Shown here piece after piece: positions 31,227 through 43,400 of a DNA stretch of 64,000 nucleotides. The notes under the pieces were generated by a model. That model was not told where the DNA came from. It worked only from the letters and a program-made list of their open reading frames with translations, and did not search any database. Source of the stretch: Artemia franciscana. Lineage: Eukaryota > Arthropoda > Branchiopoda > Anostraca > Artemiidae. The stretch covers positions 6,153,011-6,217,010 of the forward strand of contig NC_088873.1 of NCBI RefSeq assembly GCF_032884065.1, read 5' to 3'. The translations under genes were made by a program, and so were the position numbers. Position 1 is the stretch's first letter. Each line of letters begins with the position of its first letter.

Positions 31227-32045
31227 TATATATATATATATAAGTTGTCTGTCTGTGGATCTGTGTCTGTCTGTCAGATGACGTCATGTTTCTGTGTCGA
31301 CTGACGTCATGTTTTCGACTGACGAAATTACAGACCGGGACATCGGACACAAATGACGACCGGAACACCGGCACATAGGAAATATAAATTACGACCGGGA
31401 CACAAGGAATGTTCGATTAGCAATCACCATCAACAAAGCACCGGGACACAAATGACGACCGGGACACAGGGAGTATAAATGACGACCAGGACATAAGTAA
31501 AAAAATTAAAAGCTAAAAAAAGGTAAAAACTACAAAAAAACTAAAAAGAAAAAAAACAACTAAAAACTAATAAGAAACTGAAAAAGCTAAAAAGCTAAAA
31601 AAAAACTAAAAAAGAAAATAAAATGAAAACGGAAAAAAAATAAAAAATAAAGGAGAAAAACAAAACTAAAAAAAGAAAAAAAACTAAAAAAAAGTAAAAA
31701 ACTAAAACCTAAAAAAAGACCAATTCAAAAACGAATGTATATACAGACCGGGACACAAAGGACGACCGGGACACCGGGACATGACGACCGGGACACAGGG
31801 ACACAACTACAACAGGGACGCCTGGGGGCTCAGGGGGATATATAAATGACGATGGCGACACAGGGAATCGTCGATTAGCAATCACCATCAACAAAGCTCA
31901 AGGGCAATCATTAGAATCATGAGGTATAGATCTGAATACGGATTGTTTTCCCATGGACCATTATATTTTGTATGTTCAAGAGTCGTTAAACCTGACATTC
32001 TATTTATATGCACAGACAATGGGACAGCAAAGAATGTTGTATATT
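31227..32045 (+). mobile_element. Helitron 5' region, minisatellite and helicase tail
   Basis: Directly after the CTAG at 31226 a new 5' region begins (TATATATATATAAGTTGTCTGTCTGTGG), with TGACGTCA sites (31270-31320), short A-rich array (31495-31720), minisatellite (31735-31870) and the helicase-tail relic (31870-32045). At about 32046 it is fused to the N-terminal Helitron coding region. Confidence 0.65.
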
Positions 32046-32435
32046 CTTGCCGAGGAATCACAAGAGCAGCAAGAAAACAGGCTTGCGGCTGATAGAGAAA
32101 GTAGGAAAAGAAAGCGTACCGAGGAATCCCAACAACAGCGTGAAATTAGGCTTGCGTCTGAAAGAGAATTCACCAAAAGAAAGCGTGCCGAGGAATAACA
32201 AGAGCAACCTGAAAATTGTCGCCTAGCATTCAGGTACAGCCCAGTCGATGATTATAGCTTGAGTAGATCTGTTCAAATCGGGACTATGTCTAAAATTTGT
32301 CCCTATTGCAAGGCCTTGAAATTTAATGGTGAAACAATGGGAATGTGTTGCGCCTCAGGAAAAGTTAAACTTCTTCTACTGGCTGCACCACCAGAGCCAT
32401 TGAAGACTTTGCTTGCTAGAACTACGTCATAATCT
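32046..32435 (+). pseudogene. Helitron protein N-terminal region (repeats and zinc-knuckle-like motif)
   Basis: Two diverged copies of the RESRKRKRTEESQQQ repeat (32050-32195) are followed by a stop near 32196 and then FRYSPVDDYSLSRSVQIGTM, ICPYCKALKF and MGMCCASGKVKL. The CPYC and CC spacing is the conserved zinc-binding lead-in of Helitron Rep-helicase proteins. It continues to PEPLKTLLARTTS and a stop near 32431. The stop and missing upstream start mark it as a relic. Confidence 0.75.
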
Positions 32436-32439
32436 AAGC

Positions 32440-33075
32440 ATTTTTTTATCACAGATCAGAAAATATAACTCACGTTTCTAAATGACGTCGTTTGGTGCCC
32501 AAATCGAAAATCCAGATCAATTTATGCCTACTTTCAAAGTAAAAGGGCAAATTTATCATAGAGCAGGGTCCCTACTACCATTCTCAGGGGAAAATCATAA
32601 ATTTTTACAATTGTACTTCATCAGTGATAGAAATTCAGAATTGAATGCACGTTGCGAAATTTCTCCCGACGTTGAAAGGACAATCGTTTCCCAATTGTAA
32701 CATCTTTTCCACGAAAATAATAATTTAGTTCGTCTGTTCAAAACAGCCATCGATTTGATGCCTACTGATACGCATAAAATTGTTATTTCCGCTGACAAAA
32801 CGCCTCCTGGCTAACATGTGCGTAGATACAATGCTCCAACTATCGACGAAGTGGCAATCGTTATGGTCGGTGATCAGTTTTTACCTCGAAATATTATTCT
32901 TCATAAGCGAAACGCTCAGTTGGTAAGAATTGCTGTAACTCATCGATGCCCTAAAGCACTACAATGCCCTACAATATCCTATCATTTTTTGGGATGGAGT
33001 CGACGGCTATCACTTTAATATTAAATTGATAAATCCAGCCACTAACAAAGAAATGAATAAGAAATGTAGTCGATG
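32440..33075 (+). pseudogene. Helitron N-terminal domain (Helitron_like_N type)
   Basis: The frame includes FKVKGQIYHRAGSLLPFSGE, FISDRNSELNARCEIS and IVSQLQHLFHENNNLVRLFK, then a stop (about 32812) and YNAPTIDEVAIVMVGDQF and LHKRNAQLVRIAVTHRCPKAL. These match the domain preceding the HUH-type Rep nuclease in Helitrons (IYH--G-L-P and D-E-R). A frame change near 32965-33000 precedes INPATNKEMNKKC. The HUH nuclease that should follow is absent: the sequence passes straight into helicase motif II. Confidence 0.75.
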
Positions 33076-33720
33076 CAAACTTATTATTTGGGACGAGTGC
33101 ACAATGGCACACAAAAAATCGCTCAAGGCTCTGGATCAATGTTTGAAAGATTTGCGAGGGAATTCGAAACTCTTTGGCAACACATTAATATTGCTCACGG
33201 AAGATTTCAGGCAAACATTACCTATAAAACCTAGATCAACCCCTGCAGACGAAATGAATGCTTGCCCGAAAAATTCTAATTTATGGGCACACGTAAAAAT
33301 ATTAAAATTAACTACAAATATGCGTGTCCGATTGCAAAACGATGACTCTGGTCAAACATTTTCAGATCAATTGCTGGCAATTGGAAACGGAAAGCTCCCA
33401 GTAGACTCAATTTCAGGACGTATACAACTACCTGCTGAATTCTGTAATTTAGTGATGTCCAAAAATGAATTGATTGAAAAAGTATTGACGAATATTCTAA
33501 ACAATTATAAAAATAATAAATGGCTAAGTGAAAGAGCGATTCTTCCACCCAAAAATATAGATGTCCACAAAATCAACAATATTGTTTTGACCAAGATTCG
33601 AGACCAGGCAGTCCTTTACAAGTCAGTCGACACAGTTTTGGAACCGAGTGAGGAGGTTAATTATCCATCTGGGTTTTTAAATTCCGTGTATCTTTCAGGG
33701 TTTCCACCACACGTGCTATA
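33076..33720 (+). pseudogene. Helitron Pif1-like helicase, internally deleted
   Basis: The open frame carries LIIWDECTMAHK (motif II, Walker B), LILLTEDFRQTLPI (motif III region, normally GDFRQ), NSNLWAHVKILKLTTNMRV, WLSERAILPPKNIDVHKINN and ends FPPHVL with a TAA at about 33719. The P-loop (motif I) and all of Rep are missing; the preceding residues NKEMNKKCS belong to the N-terminal domain. This makes a Rep-less, Walker-A-less fusion. It could not catalyse rolling-circle transposition itself. The TAA corresponds to a CAA in the copy at 20640. Confidence 0.8.
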
Positions 33721-34133
33721 ACTAAAACTAGGCGTACGTATAATACTGTTAAGAAATATCAACCCACCAAAGCTTTGCAATGGCACGCGACTCGCCATAG
33801 AAAACAATGGAAAACGTAATAGAGGCCAAAATCTTGACAGGGCCTTTTGAGGGTGAGGCTGTTAATATTCCTCGCATTGCCATGATTCCAACGGATCTGT
33901 CTTTCCAATTTAAAAGATTACAATTCCCAATTCGATTAGTATTTGCAATCACCATCAACAAAGCTCAAGGTCAATCATTAGAAAAATGTGGTATAGATCT
34001 TAATACTGATTGTTTTTCCCATGGACAGTTGTACGTTGCATGTTCGAGGGTGGGTAAACCTGACAATCTATTTATATGCGGCGACAATTGGACAGCGAAG
34101 AATGTTGTATATTCGCAAGTTTTACGCAGTTAA
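33721..34133 (+). pseudogene. Helitron helicase C-terminal part, frameshifted
   Basis: Continues the helicase after the stop: LLRNINPPKLCNGTRLAI, a two-base frameshift near 33797 compared with the other copy, then ILTGPFEGEAVNIPRIAMIP, FAITINKAQGQSLEKCGIDL (motif V), [20 protein letters not shown] (motif VI) and [10 protein letters not shown] before the stop. This segment is the source of the helicase-tail relic kept in the non-autonomous copies, although those diverge from it. Confidence 0.8.
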
Positions 34134-34139
34134 TTTGTA

Positions 34140-34486
34140 TTGTATCTATCTATCTATCTATCTATATAAAAACGAGTTGTGTGTATGCATGTTTGTTTGT
34201 TTTTAAAAAGAGCGTTTGCATATGACGTCATTATAAGTACATAAAGCTTTGTATATGCACAGACAATGGGAAAGCCAAGAATGTTGTATATTCGCAAGTT
34301 TTACGTAGTTCAAAACACATGTATAAATCTATCTATATTCGTAGGTGGTACACAGGGACACAACTACAATGGCGCGTAACTAATATGGCACGTAACGACT
34401 TACGCGCGCGGGGGGGCTTGGGGGGGTTCGAAGCGCCCCCACCAACTAGGTGTTGGGTTGGCGGGAAGTGCCACCCCAACAGCTAG
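34140..34486 (+). mobile_element. Short Helitron (about 345 bp) with (TCTA)n 5' end
   Basis: It begins with TCTATCTATCTATCTATATA and AAAACGAGTTGTGTGTATGC, holds CATATGACGTCATTATAAG and a second copy of the AATGTTGTATATTCGCAAG helicase-end motif, then the G-rich 3' region and the hairpin ending AGCTAG at 34486 before T. It directly follows the helicase stop, so it may supply the 3' terminus of the longer element. Confidence 0.7.
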
Positions 34487-35770
34487 TTACGAATAAAATC
34501 TTACCTGCATGGTCGAAAAATTCAGGTAGAAATAAATGAGCACATGTCAAGCCATATTATTATTGATGATATTGGAGTACCCTAGGGATCACTATCGGGG
34601 CCATTACTGTTTTTGATTTATATAAATGACCTTCCGAGGTGTTTACCCCAAAATAATAGCTTAGCACCAATTTTTGCAGATGATACGGCGGTGACAGTAA
34701 AAGCTATCTTTGTTAGCTGAGAAAATGGTGACAGCTATGAAATTTTTAAATAAATGGTTTGTATGTAACTGCCTAGCTCCGAACTTTTCTAAAACTGAAT
34801 TCATGATTTTCAGGCGGTCACAACGGGTGGTAAATAAAATTACCATAGATAAGTTAATTGTAAATCTAAGTAGGATAAAAAGAGTAAATTCATTTCGTTA
34901 CCATGAAATTATTCTCGATGAGCTTTTATCTTTCCATAAGCATTCTGATTATTTCAGATTGAAACTTCCCCATAGCTTTGGTTGTCTTCATATATTATAA
35001 CATGTGTTTCCTTTTTCCACCCTTAAAATTTTATACCATTCTCTAATTGAGTCATATCTTAATTATTGCCCTTTAATTTATCTTGGCACATTTATGGTCC
35101 ATCTGCAACCTCTTCGGATAATTCAAAATAAGGCAATTGGAATTTTGGGTACTTCATATGCTTAATATCAAAAACTGAAGGACGTGTATACAGCAATGTA
35201 GTGTAATGATCTCCAGTCCTCAACAAATTGTTTCCATGATTTGTGTATAACTGAGACTCCCATTTCTCCTGCCCACCACGTCCACTCCAAGAAGTATCGC
35301 CTTCCTCCAATCTAATCAGAAAGAGCTCGATTCTCAATCAGATATCAGATTTCTCATATTGTAAATAAATTTAATTCGGTAGAAATGCCCTCAAGTTTCA
35401 AGAGTCGATTTTCTTTGAAAAAACATATTTCAAAATAATTTTTTGTCAGGATGATGCGATTGATGAATAATAGATTTTAGTATGAATTTTGTTGTGGTGT
35501 TCTTGTGCCTGGATGGCCTCCACTATTATCTCCGACTTTGTGTGATTTTTTTATTATTCTGGCATTTTCTTACCTCTCTTTTATGGCCGACACATCGAGC
35601 CCTGATCCCCGTCGTTCAGTTTAGAAAATTATTTATTATGTAATTTGATCAATAAAGATCTTATCTTGTGTATGTCCTTACACACCCAACCTTACGAGCT
35701 CTGCTTTCTGTTAGGAGTTAATGTTTTTGTATTTCTAATTATATTAAATAAAGTATCTATCTATCTATCA
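34487..35770 (+). pseudogene. Degenerate CR1/Jockey-like RT with (TATC)n tail
   Basis: After the Helitron terminus the plus strand reads GPLLFLIYINDLPRCLPQ and APIFADDTAVTV (catalytic ADD box), then in another frame MKFLNKWFVCNCLAPNFSKT and FRRSQRVV, the RT thumb. Many stops follow. The element ends near 35746-35768 with AAATAAAGTATCTATCTATC. Its left side is cut by the Helitron cluster, so the fingers are missing. Confidence 0.7.
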
Positions 35771-36424
35771 AAGATTGTTCTTTCTTTGTCTTCCAAAACT
35801 GCATTTTTTGACAATTTTTTAACTCTAGGTAAATGTGTTATGGAGAGCTAAATAAAGGGAAAAAATCAATAAAAAAAAAACAATAATGGAAAAATACCAT
35901 CATATTCTAGAACAAATTTATAGTTTATGGGGGCATTTTTATGATATCAAAGAAACAATACTATGGTGTCTTTTCTTAAAACATATATTTTTTTCTTATA
36001 TAAAGAGTGAAATGACAAGAAAACAATTCAGCAAAACAGTAACTACAAAAAAAATACTTCAGTGTTGCTTTTTGAATCTTAATTGTTTATATGAATATTT
36101 TCATCAACCCCTTCGAAGTTTTACAATGTCAAGTAAAGCTTTTAAAATAGTCTGAAAGGTCTCTAAGAAGTGAGAAAATAAGAATCTTTGAAATTAATTT
36201 GGTTTCTTCTTATTGTTTAAATTTTTAGCTTTTGGTTTATGCATTAGAGATTAGCGAAGTAAATTATAGACAATAGCGCTACCTAAGTAAAGAGTGAATT
36301 GGCTTCCGTGTATTTTTAATTTATTGTTGTTGTTATTTTTTTTTTTTTTTACTTGGCCACTTCGTCCGGATGGAGCGGTTATAGGAACTTTATTTGATTG
36401 TAAATAAAAAGTTCTTGTGTCCTT
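35771..36424. other. AT-rich sequence, nothing recognised
   Basis: A short plus-strand frame at 35886-36155 has no recognisable domain. Nothing else supported. Confidence 0.3.
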
Positions 36425-38195
36425 TTTAAGAGTCAAAATAGTTGAAGGGTACCCAGCCCCCTCCTCTGCCCTTTTGCTAGGGTGTCCCCCTAATCCCTAA
36501 AGACATCCCGTCAGAATTTTGAGAATTTTGCCGTCAGAATTTTTCCGAATTTAATGTTGGGGGAAGGGGTAAACAATTTTTGTCTTGAATCTTGACAACA
36601 ATAATTTATTTGCCCTAAGACCTCTTATGAAGCATAATTTGTTGATGGTTAAACAGTGAGGTAAATTAAGAGATAATATGTGCTGCCAGGTTGTCAAAAT
36701 GGCGTAGGCTCTAAGTTAAAATTTTTAGGTAATGTTGAAGGATGTGTTGAACTAAATCAAAAGACGCTATATGCATCCAGGTTATCAAAATACCATATCT
36801 GTAATGAGTCGGGTACAAAAATTAACAGCTTAAGAAATCAAGTCAAAATATTGAAGGAATATAGGAAGGAGCGATCGCGGGGGGGGGGGGATAAATCCAT
36901 AGACGCCTGTGTGAATCCAGGTCATCGAAATAGTAGGTCTGCAAAATCTTGAGAACGGCTGCTGAATGGAGTTGGAGCTTTCGAGTACTATTGTAGAAAG
37001 GAAGGTGAAGATTGGGTCAAATTAACTTCAAAATCAGTGTCGGTTGAAGGGGCTAAACAATTTTCTTGTGTAGTTCAGATAAAAATAAAGTTTTGCAATA
37101 TAAGCTCCTTTGTGACTTATAATTTATGCACGGTAAAGTAACATGGAAATCTGAAAGACACTACATCCTGCCAGGTTGTAAAAACGGCGTATTTTGAAAA
37201 TCTAACTAATGGCTTTGATTATTAAGTTGAAACTTTAAGGGAATGTTGATGGGACAAGTCTACATTTAATTATGACTTAAGGTTAAAGGTATAGCGTAAT
37301 TGATACTAAAAAACTGGATTTGGGTTATCAAAACACCATATTTGTAATATCCCGAAAAAGGGATTGATCTATTGAAACGAGAAACTCATAATCCTAATGC
37401 TCTTTTTAATAGTCAAGAGCAATCGGAAGGCAACAAGCCACCCTCCATGCCCTCTTTATGATTCGCCACCACAACCTCAAAGACATCTGATAAGAAATTG
37501 AGACAACCATTTTTTCCCAAAAAAGTCGAAAAACTAAACAAATATGTCTCTGGAAATGACTTTACCTCCGCAGCTCCTGGAAAAAGCAATGTAAGTTGCG
37601 CAAGGTATCCATTGTTTACACATGGAGTTTATATAATAGAAACAGGGGTATATTTGATCCTGGATGTCTTAATTAAGCTTGGAACTTTCAAAAATCATTC
37701 TCTGAGCCAAGAAAATCATACATTTTGTTTTGAGCAAGGGAGGAGGCTTGAAATGGGGCCGAAAACTTTTTATTCCCAATTAGTTGTATTTCGAGTCATT
37801 TTTCATTGTTCATTCGCCATGCCAAGATTCCCGGAGTTTTCCAAGAGTATACTTCGGAAACGACGCAGATACCTGTGTGATCAAAAAGACTTTATGTGCT
37901 CCTAATTTTTCAAATTATTTAGAATACCTTGATAACGGCTTAAAAGACCGAGTCGAAACTTTGAGGTAGTGCTGAAGGATAAAAGGGTCAATTTATAATT
38001 TTTATTTGGGGGGAGGGATAAATCGAAAGATACCATTTGTATTCAGGTCGCCGAAATAGCGTGTCTGCAATAACTTGCGAATGACATAAGGGATGGAGTT
38101 GAAACTTTCAGGTACAGTTTGAGGAAAGAAGACGTGAGGGTTGAAGAAGTAAAATTTAAATTCAATTTTGTGTATGAGGGGGAAAGGTGAATCAG
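36425..38195 (+). repeat. Dispersed repeat family R, several degenerate modules
   Basis: Modules of the family recur here: a CCTTTTTAAGAGTCAAAATA start at 36420, CCCTAAAGACATC(C)CGTCAG near 36495, GTTGAAACTTT-(C/A)GG blocks at 36970, 37225, 37955 and 38105, and AAACAAATATGTCTCTGGAAAT at 37537. Order and spacing differ from the fuller copies at 43330 and 54065. The short frames across it show no domain. Confidence 0.55.
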
Positions 38196-39395
38196 TTTTG
38201 ACGAATAACCTTATCGATTATGCTATTGCAAACCGAAGACTGGTAAGATCGATACAAGAAACTAGGTCATATAGGAGTGCTGTTCTGTTATTGATGTTAA
38301 AAGTAAAGACCACCATTTAGTAGTGTCTTCGGTTGATCTAAATCTGAAATTTAGAAAGGATAAATACCTGCCGGAAGGTTATGACGTTGGAAGACTCCAG
38401 GATGAGAATTTAAGAGACACTTTGCAGGTACAGTCGGATACTAAACCGGGGAGTCTAAAATTTCACAATGTAGAAGATGGATGCAATAATGTCAGGAGAA
38501 TAGTTTGTGAAGTAACAGATGGTGTCTCAGGGAGAAAAGTTAGAACGCAGCTAGGAATATTAGTTAAAAGTTTTAAGTATAGTGGAGAGAAGGAGGGGCT
38601 TGTAAAAGAAATATTTGAGTAATAGATCATATGAAAATAAGAAGAATGTAAGGAAAGTGGAGAAATCATTAAAATGCGAATTTTGGAGGGGCAAAGTGGA
38701 GGTCATGCATAAATTGCTGAAGATCTAGAAGAAGCAGCCAGACGGCATAATAGTAAAATTCGTTCTCGCGTGTTAAAACATTGAGAGAGAACAGTCAATC
38801 TGAACTTGTCTCAGTTAAAGATAGGGACCATCATCGCCGTTCCTATCTTATGTAAGAAAAGAGTGAAAGAGCGATGGCCAGAACATTTTGAGAATTTTCT
38901 AAACCGTGATAAAGTTACAGGAATAGATATAGAAAAACTAAAAAGTTTTTCTAACTTCGAAAGTGAAGGAAGTTTTATTTTGCTAAGGAAGGAAATATTT
39001 AAATTCTTCACCTGAACTCTGCAGTCCCCCCCACGTGTATCCTCCTCCTCCCAGCTCCGTTAGTAAGTGAAAACTAATCTTTTTTGAATTTTCCATTTAT
39101 ACATGTCAGTTATTTATTTTCGTTTTAGTTTCGTTTCAGTTGAAAATTTCAGTTATTTATTAAACTTATTTAATTCCATATCTACTACTTCTCAAAGATA
39201 CCCGTGACAGGTCGTCCTCGTCTGGGTTGGGAGGATGTCATAAATAAAGATTTAAAGGAAATGGGAACTTCCTGGGAGGGTGTAAAGAGGGAGGCCTTGA
39301 ATAGGTTAGGTTGGAAGAGGAGCGTGTGTAGCTACGTTGGCCTCAGGTGGCTTGGTGCTGCAGTGAGTTATTATTAGTAGTAGTAGTAGTAGTAA
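38196..39395 (+). pseudogene. RTE-like retroelement: endonuclease end, linker and 3' end
   Basis: Translation in shifting frames gives IDYAIANRRL, SKDHHLVVSSVDLNLKFRKD (endonuclease C-terminal DHHLV motif), YDVGRLQDENLRDTL and SLKFHNVEDGCNNVRR (linker), then VKERWPEHFENFLNRDKV. A deletion removes the RT core. The 3' part resumes at 39205 with GRPRLGWEDVINKDLKEMGT and WLGAAVS and ends in a TAG-repeat tail (39373-39396). This arrangement is that of RTE-type elements often annotated as craniofacial-development-protein-2-like. Frameshifts and the deletion make it inactive. Confidence 0.75.
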
Positions 39396-39396
39396 A

Positions 39397-40381
39397 AAAA
39401 ATATTATATTGACCACAAATCAAATATAAAGGTATTAATACATCAATATTAAGGTTTATTTAAAATAAATGTAGACAATCCATCTGAATTTGAATGACAC
39501 TTATAATATTCAAAAAAGATCAATCGTTTTACACCTTAAAAGTAAAAATAATAATACACTTTTCAGTTGTACCGTCAACACTTGCTGAAAATTTCCCACA
39601 AAAAGCTCTTTAACTAATTACCGAAAACGCCCCTGGCGATATAAAATAGGATAGCTACAATATGTTTGTTAATCTTGTTGTAAAACAACGGATTGATGTT
39701 CTACTTGGCAAAACATGACCCAGAGTTCGTTCCCCACAGCAGCAAGGCATAGTTTTTTTTATTATGTTTGTTGTTACACGCATAGTTGCCAAAAGTTGCA
39801 TGCTAGTGATAGTTTCACTTGCATCTTGGAAATTATGTATGGTCTATAGAAGCACTTCCGTTTCCAAGTTCAACATTCGCTAAAGCCCGATAGAAAAAAA
39901 ACAAATCTCAATTGTAATTCAGGTTCTCTTTTGGGCTAAAGGTTACTCTAAGTATTAATGCAGGTATAATTTGTTATGCATGGTAGCCCGAATTTCAAGC
40001 CTGAAAATCCCAGTTCTTGTTAAAAAAAAACACAACTTTTAAAGTAATTCGACTTCCAAATATACTATTTTTTCGAAAAAAAATGCTTATTAAATGCAGT
40101 AAAGTGAAAGGCTTCATTCAGATACACCTACAAGTGTCAGGGTTACAGTAAAAAAAAAAACTCGACGTTAGAGGTCTGCTTGTACAATTCCTAAAAAATT
40201 CACACGAGAAATTAAAAGGCCCTCAAGAAATATTTATCGGTAGTACTCATTATCTAGCATCAAAGTCTCCCGTTATATCTGAAACGTAAAAATATTCTGA
40301 AATAACACCTATAAAAATTTTGGATATAATTTTTCCTGGGATAAAGGTAGTAAAGCTCAGTTTAAAACTTAGAAATAAAAA
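39397..40381. other. Probable 3' flank or 3' UTR of the Eps8-like gene
   Basis: The sequence lies just downstream, on the minus strand, of the Eps8-like stop codon. AATAAA-type hexamers on the minus strand occur at about 39455-39460, but I cannot say where the transcript ends. No other gene seen. Confidence 0.35.
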
Positions 40382-40464
40382 TCATTTGGCAGAACCTAGT
40401 CGTTTTCTTTGCTTGAGTATCTGCTCACGAAGTGTCCCAGGAGCTGGTGGTTCTGCGTCACTAT
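40382..40464 (-). CDS. Eps8-like gene, terminal exon
   Basis: Acceptor ACTATTCCAG precedes ATAGTG at 40464. Read with one base from the upstream exon, the frame gives DSDAEPPAPGTLREQILKQR then KRLGSAK and TGA at 40382-40384. The splice phase (1 + 2) matches the donor at 45655/45656. The short basic helix REQILKQRKRL is amphipathic and may interact with actin or other partners. No Eps8 paralogue comparison was possible here, so the assignment of this exon rests on phase, splice borders and the clean stop. Confidence 0.7.
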
Positions 40465-43400
40465 CTGGAATAGTAAAAGGCATTCAGTCAAAAGCATTAG
40501 TTTTTTCTTAAAAAATTTTTTTCGTTTGTTACAAGGTACTATTCTTTGCACTTTGATGATATATTAATCCAATTTCTCCTTTCTTTTCACTTTTTATTTT
40601 CTTTCTTCCTTCCTCCCTTTTTCATTTTTGAATTAAAGCTTTAAACAAGCATGTTTTCCATTTCCCTTATCTTACAAGCTTCAATATGTCTGTTGGCAAC
40701 TGCTGTTTATTGTCACCAACTGTTTATGAATTAAGCTTTATTATTACTATGGATCACATTAATCCAATAAAATTGATCGAAGGGGGAGGGGACACTAATT
40801 CAGGCTTTCATTCATTTCATTTCACTTATTAAGCACTAAATACACTATACAGCATACGTAAAACAATATCTCCTGAAATTAACGCAAATTTGCAACGCAC
40901 ATAAGAAGATTGCAAATTTGTGAATTCCTATACAATTTTGGGGTGGAATAAAACTGTATCCAAAGAAACACTTCAAAATTAAATAAAACTTCCAGGAATT
41001 TTTTTTTTGCAATAGTATGAAATTTTCATTCGTCAAATATATTTTTTCTTTAGTCCCAGGGGCCAAAGGTAATGTATCGATAGCTAAAAATACCGCGGAT
41101 ATTCTCTTAGAATACTAACTAAAATATTAGAAAGTTTAATTTAAACACGGCAAACTGATGGCGAAAAGTAACAGATCCCTGGGAATTACACGAATATTAG
41201 CAGCGTTTTAGTAGTCGAACTCTAGGACCAGAATCAAATTTCGTAATAAAATTTATTATTGAAGTAATAATAAATTTTTCAAGTTTCTAGGTTGACAGTA
41301 TCAAGGTCAAACCAGTAAGAATGATATTATCTAAAATTCTAATTCCAAGAATTCCAAGAAAAAAAAAATGTTTTAGTCTAAATAAATTTTAGTCTATCTA
41401 TGATTTGATAAACTTGTGCAGAAAATGGAAATACTTACTTACTTAGAATCAGGTTCTCCTAAGTCTGGAGGTGCAAAAGGAAACATCAGTGGTTTTTATC
41501 AATAACCTTTTCTGAATTTTCGACCTAAGCTTCCCCATCAAAGTCTGTCAGATTCGCCTCCTTTCCCAGCGATCTGGCAAGGATTTTTTTTGGTCCTTCT
41601 GATTCGTGGAGACCAGAGGGGTTAAGAAATCATCTATCATATTGGGTTGTGAAATAAAATATTGTAAAGTAAATTGCAATCACAATAGCAACACTGTTGA
41701 TTGACCTAGTTGAATCAAAAGCATGCCGGCTCCTAATTTTTACGGGTTTCTTTTCTTTTCAAAAAACATGACGTTAACTTTTGGTCCATCTTCATTTTTA
41801 TTTCGTCTCGTAAGTTCTGTGGTAAAAAAAAAATAATAAGGAAACATTAGTTAAAATGGGCCGTTTTCAAATTCGTCACATTGAAATTTGTGACTGTCGG
41901 ATATACGATCATCATTTTATTTAAAGTTGCCTACTAAAGCCACCTACTCTGCTTTAAGACAGGTACCCCCGCAAGGATCATCACGGATTCAATTCATTTC
42001 TATTCATCAGAAAATGGGTGGAAAAAATCGATGGAAGCCACGTACTAGATGAAATAACTCACTATCTTTTAAGCCGTAATATGAGCCCCATGCCTGGCAC
42101 TGAACAGAGCTGTTTGAAGAAGACTGGTGGCACTGCAAACGAGTACCCTCTACACTGCTGATTCTACTAATTATGAGTCTAAGTAATTAACTAATTAAGT
42201 GCTAAGTCAACTCAAGTTAAGTCAAAGTAGCACCGACACGCATGTCTACCTAGATTTTTATGCCAAGATCCTTTTCCTAAGCACTAGTGTCCACATAACG
42301 TCCGTTTAAAGGTATGACTCGTTGCTTGGTTACAAAATTTGCAGTAAGGAATCCCGTTCTCAAGGAAACCTCACTAAAGTATAAATCCCATCAGTGTGGG
42401 ATGCGAAGACTCGTAAAATGTGGTTGGCATTTATACTATACACTTGGAAGCCAATCGGATTGCTTAAAAACATGACATTTTTTGTAAAGTGTAGATTGTA
42501 AATTCATAGTCTGGATGGTAAATATGCCGTTCCACTGGAAATATAGATCATAAAAATACTATCAACGCAACAATGAGGATCGTGAATTCATTATCCAGAT
42601 TATGGGTTCGACAACCTCACTTGAAAAAAAAGCGCATGGTGGAATTGTGGATTTCGCCAGGTCGTGGGTCGGGTTAATAAGTTTTTTTGGTTCCCAATTT
42701 GTAACTCATCAATTTATTTTTGTAAATTAGTTTTATTAATTTATTGTTCTCCTAATAATTTTGAGTTTTCTTTCAAGAGTCTGGCTAGCCAATTGAGAAG
42801 GCCTAGCGTCAAAGTATAATGTCTCTTTGACGGATGACCAAAGCAGAAGGTTTAATGACATCGGTTGACAGGGTAATACACCATCAAGAATTGATACCCC
42901 AAAGGCCAGTGATTACGTTTCACAAAGAAAGACCAGAATTATTATGGTAGCAGACGTGTATTTTAGCAGATATCTGAGCAGGCATCTCCCTTTAAAATAT
43001 AAGATTCAGTGCTTGGCTTGCAGCCAAATATTGAGTCTTGTCTCCGTGTGTAAGATTTCAAATTCGGCTAGGCAGTAACCATTGTTGTCCTCATTTTTAT
43101 CATCTTCAATTAAGCGTAAGGCTTACAAATATTCTTGGTTAGACTTCCGTATCCAAACCCATGCCTAGCACAACATTCTTTTTTAGGGATAAAAGTCTAC
43201 CTTGGCTTGCATATGAGTAGCGCTGAACTATCCGCGTGTTTTTTCACGGATTTGTTTGTTGGAGCATATAAATTCTGCTGAATTTCAAAGCTTTCATGTA
43301 GGAAGAATGTCTATCAGACCACCTCTTTTCAAACGGTTCGTGGTAACGAACTATAGTAAGGAGCGACCCGGCTCAATAGTAAACGAAACTCTAAAAAACG

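Noticed and set aside
35886-36155. 89-codon plus-strand frame
   Set aside because: Low-complexity AT-rich composition and no similarity that I can recognise.
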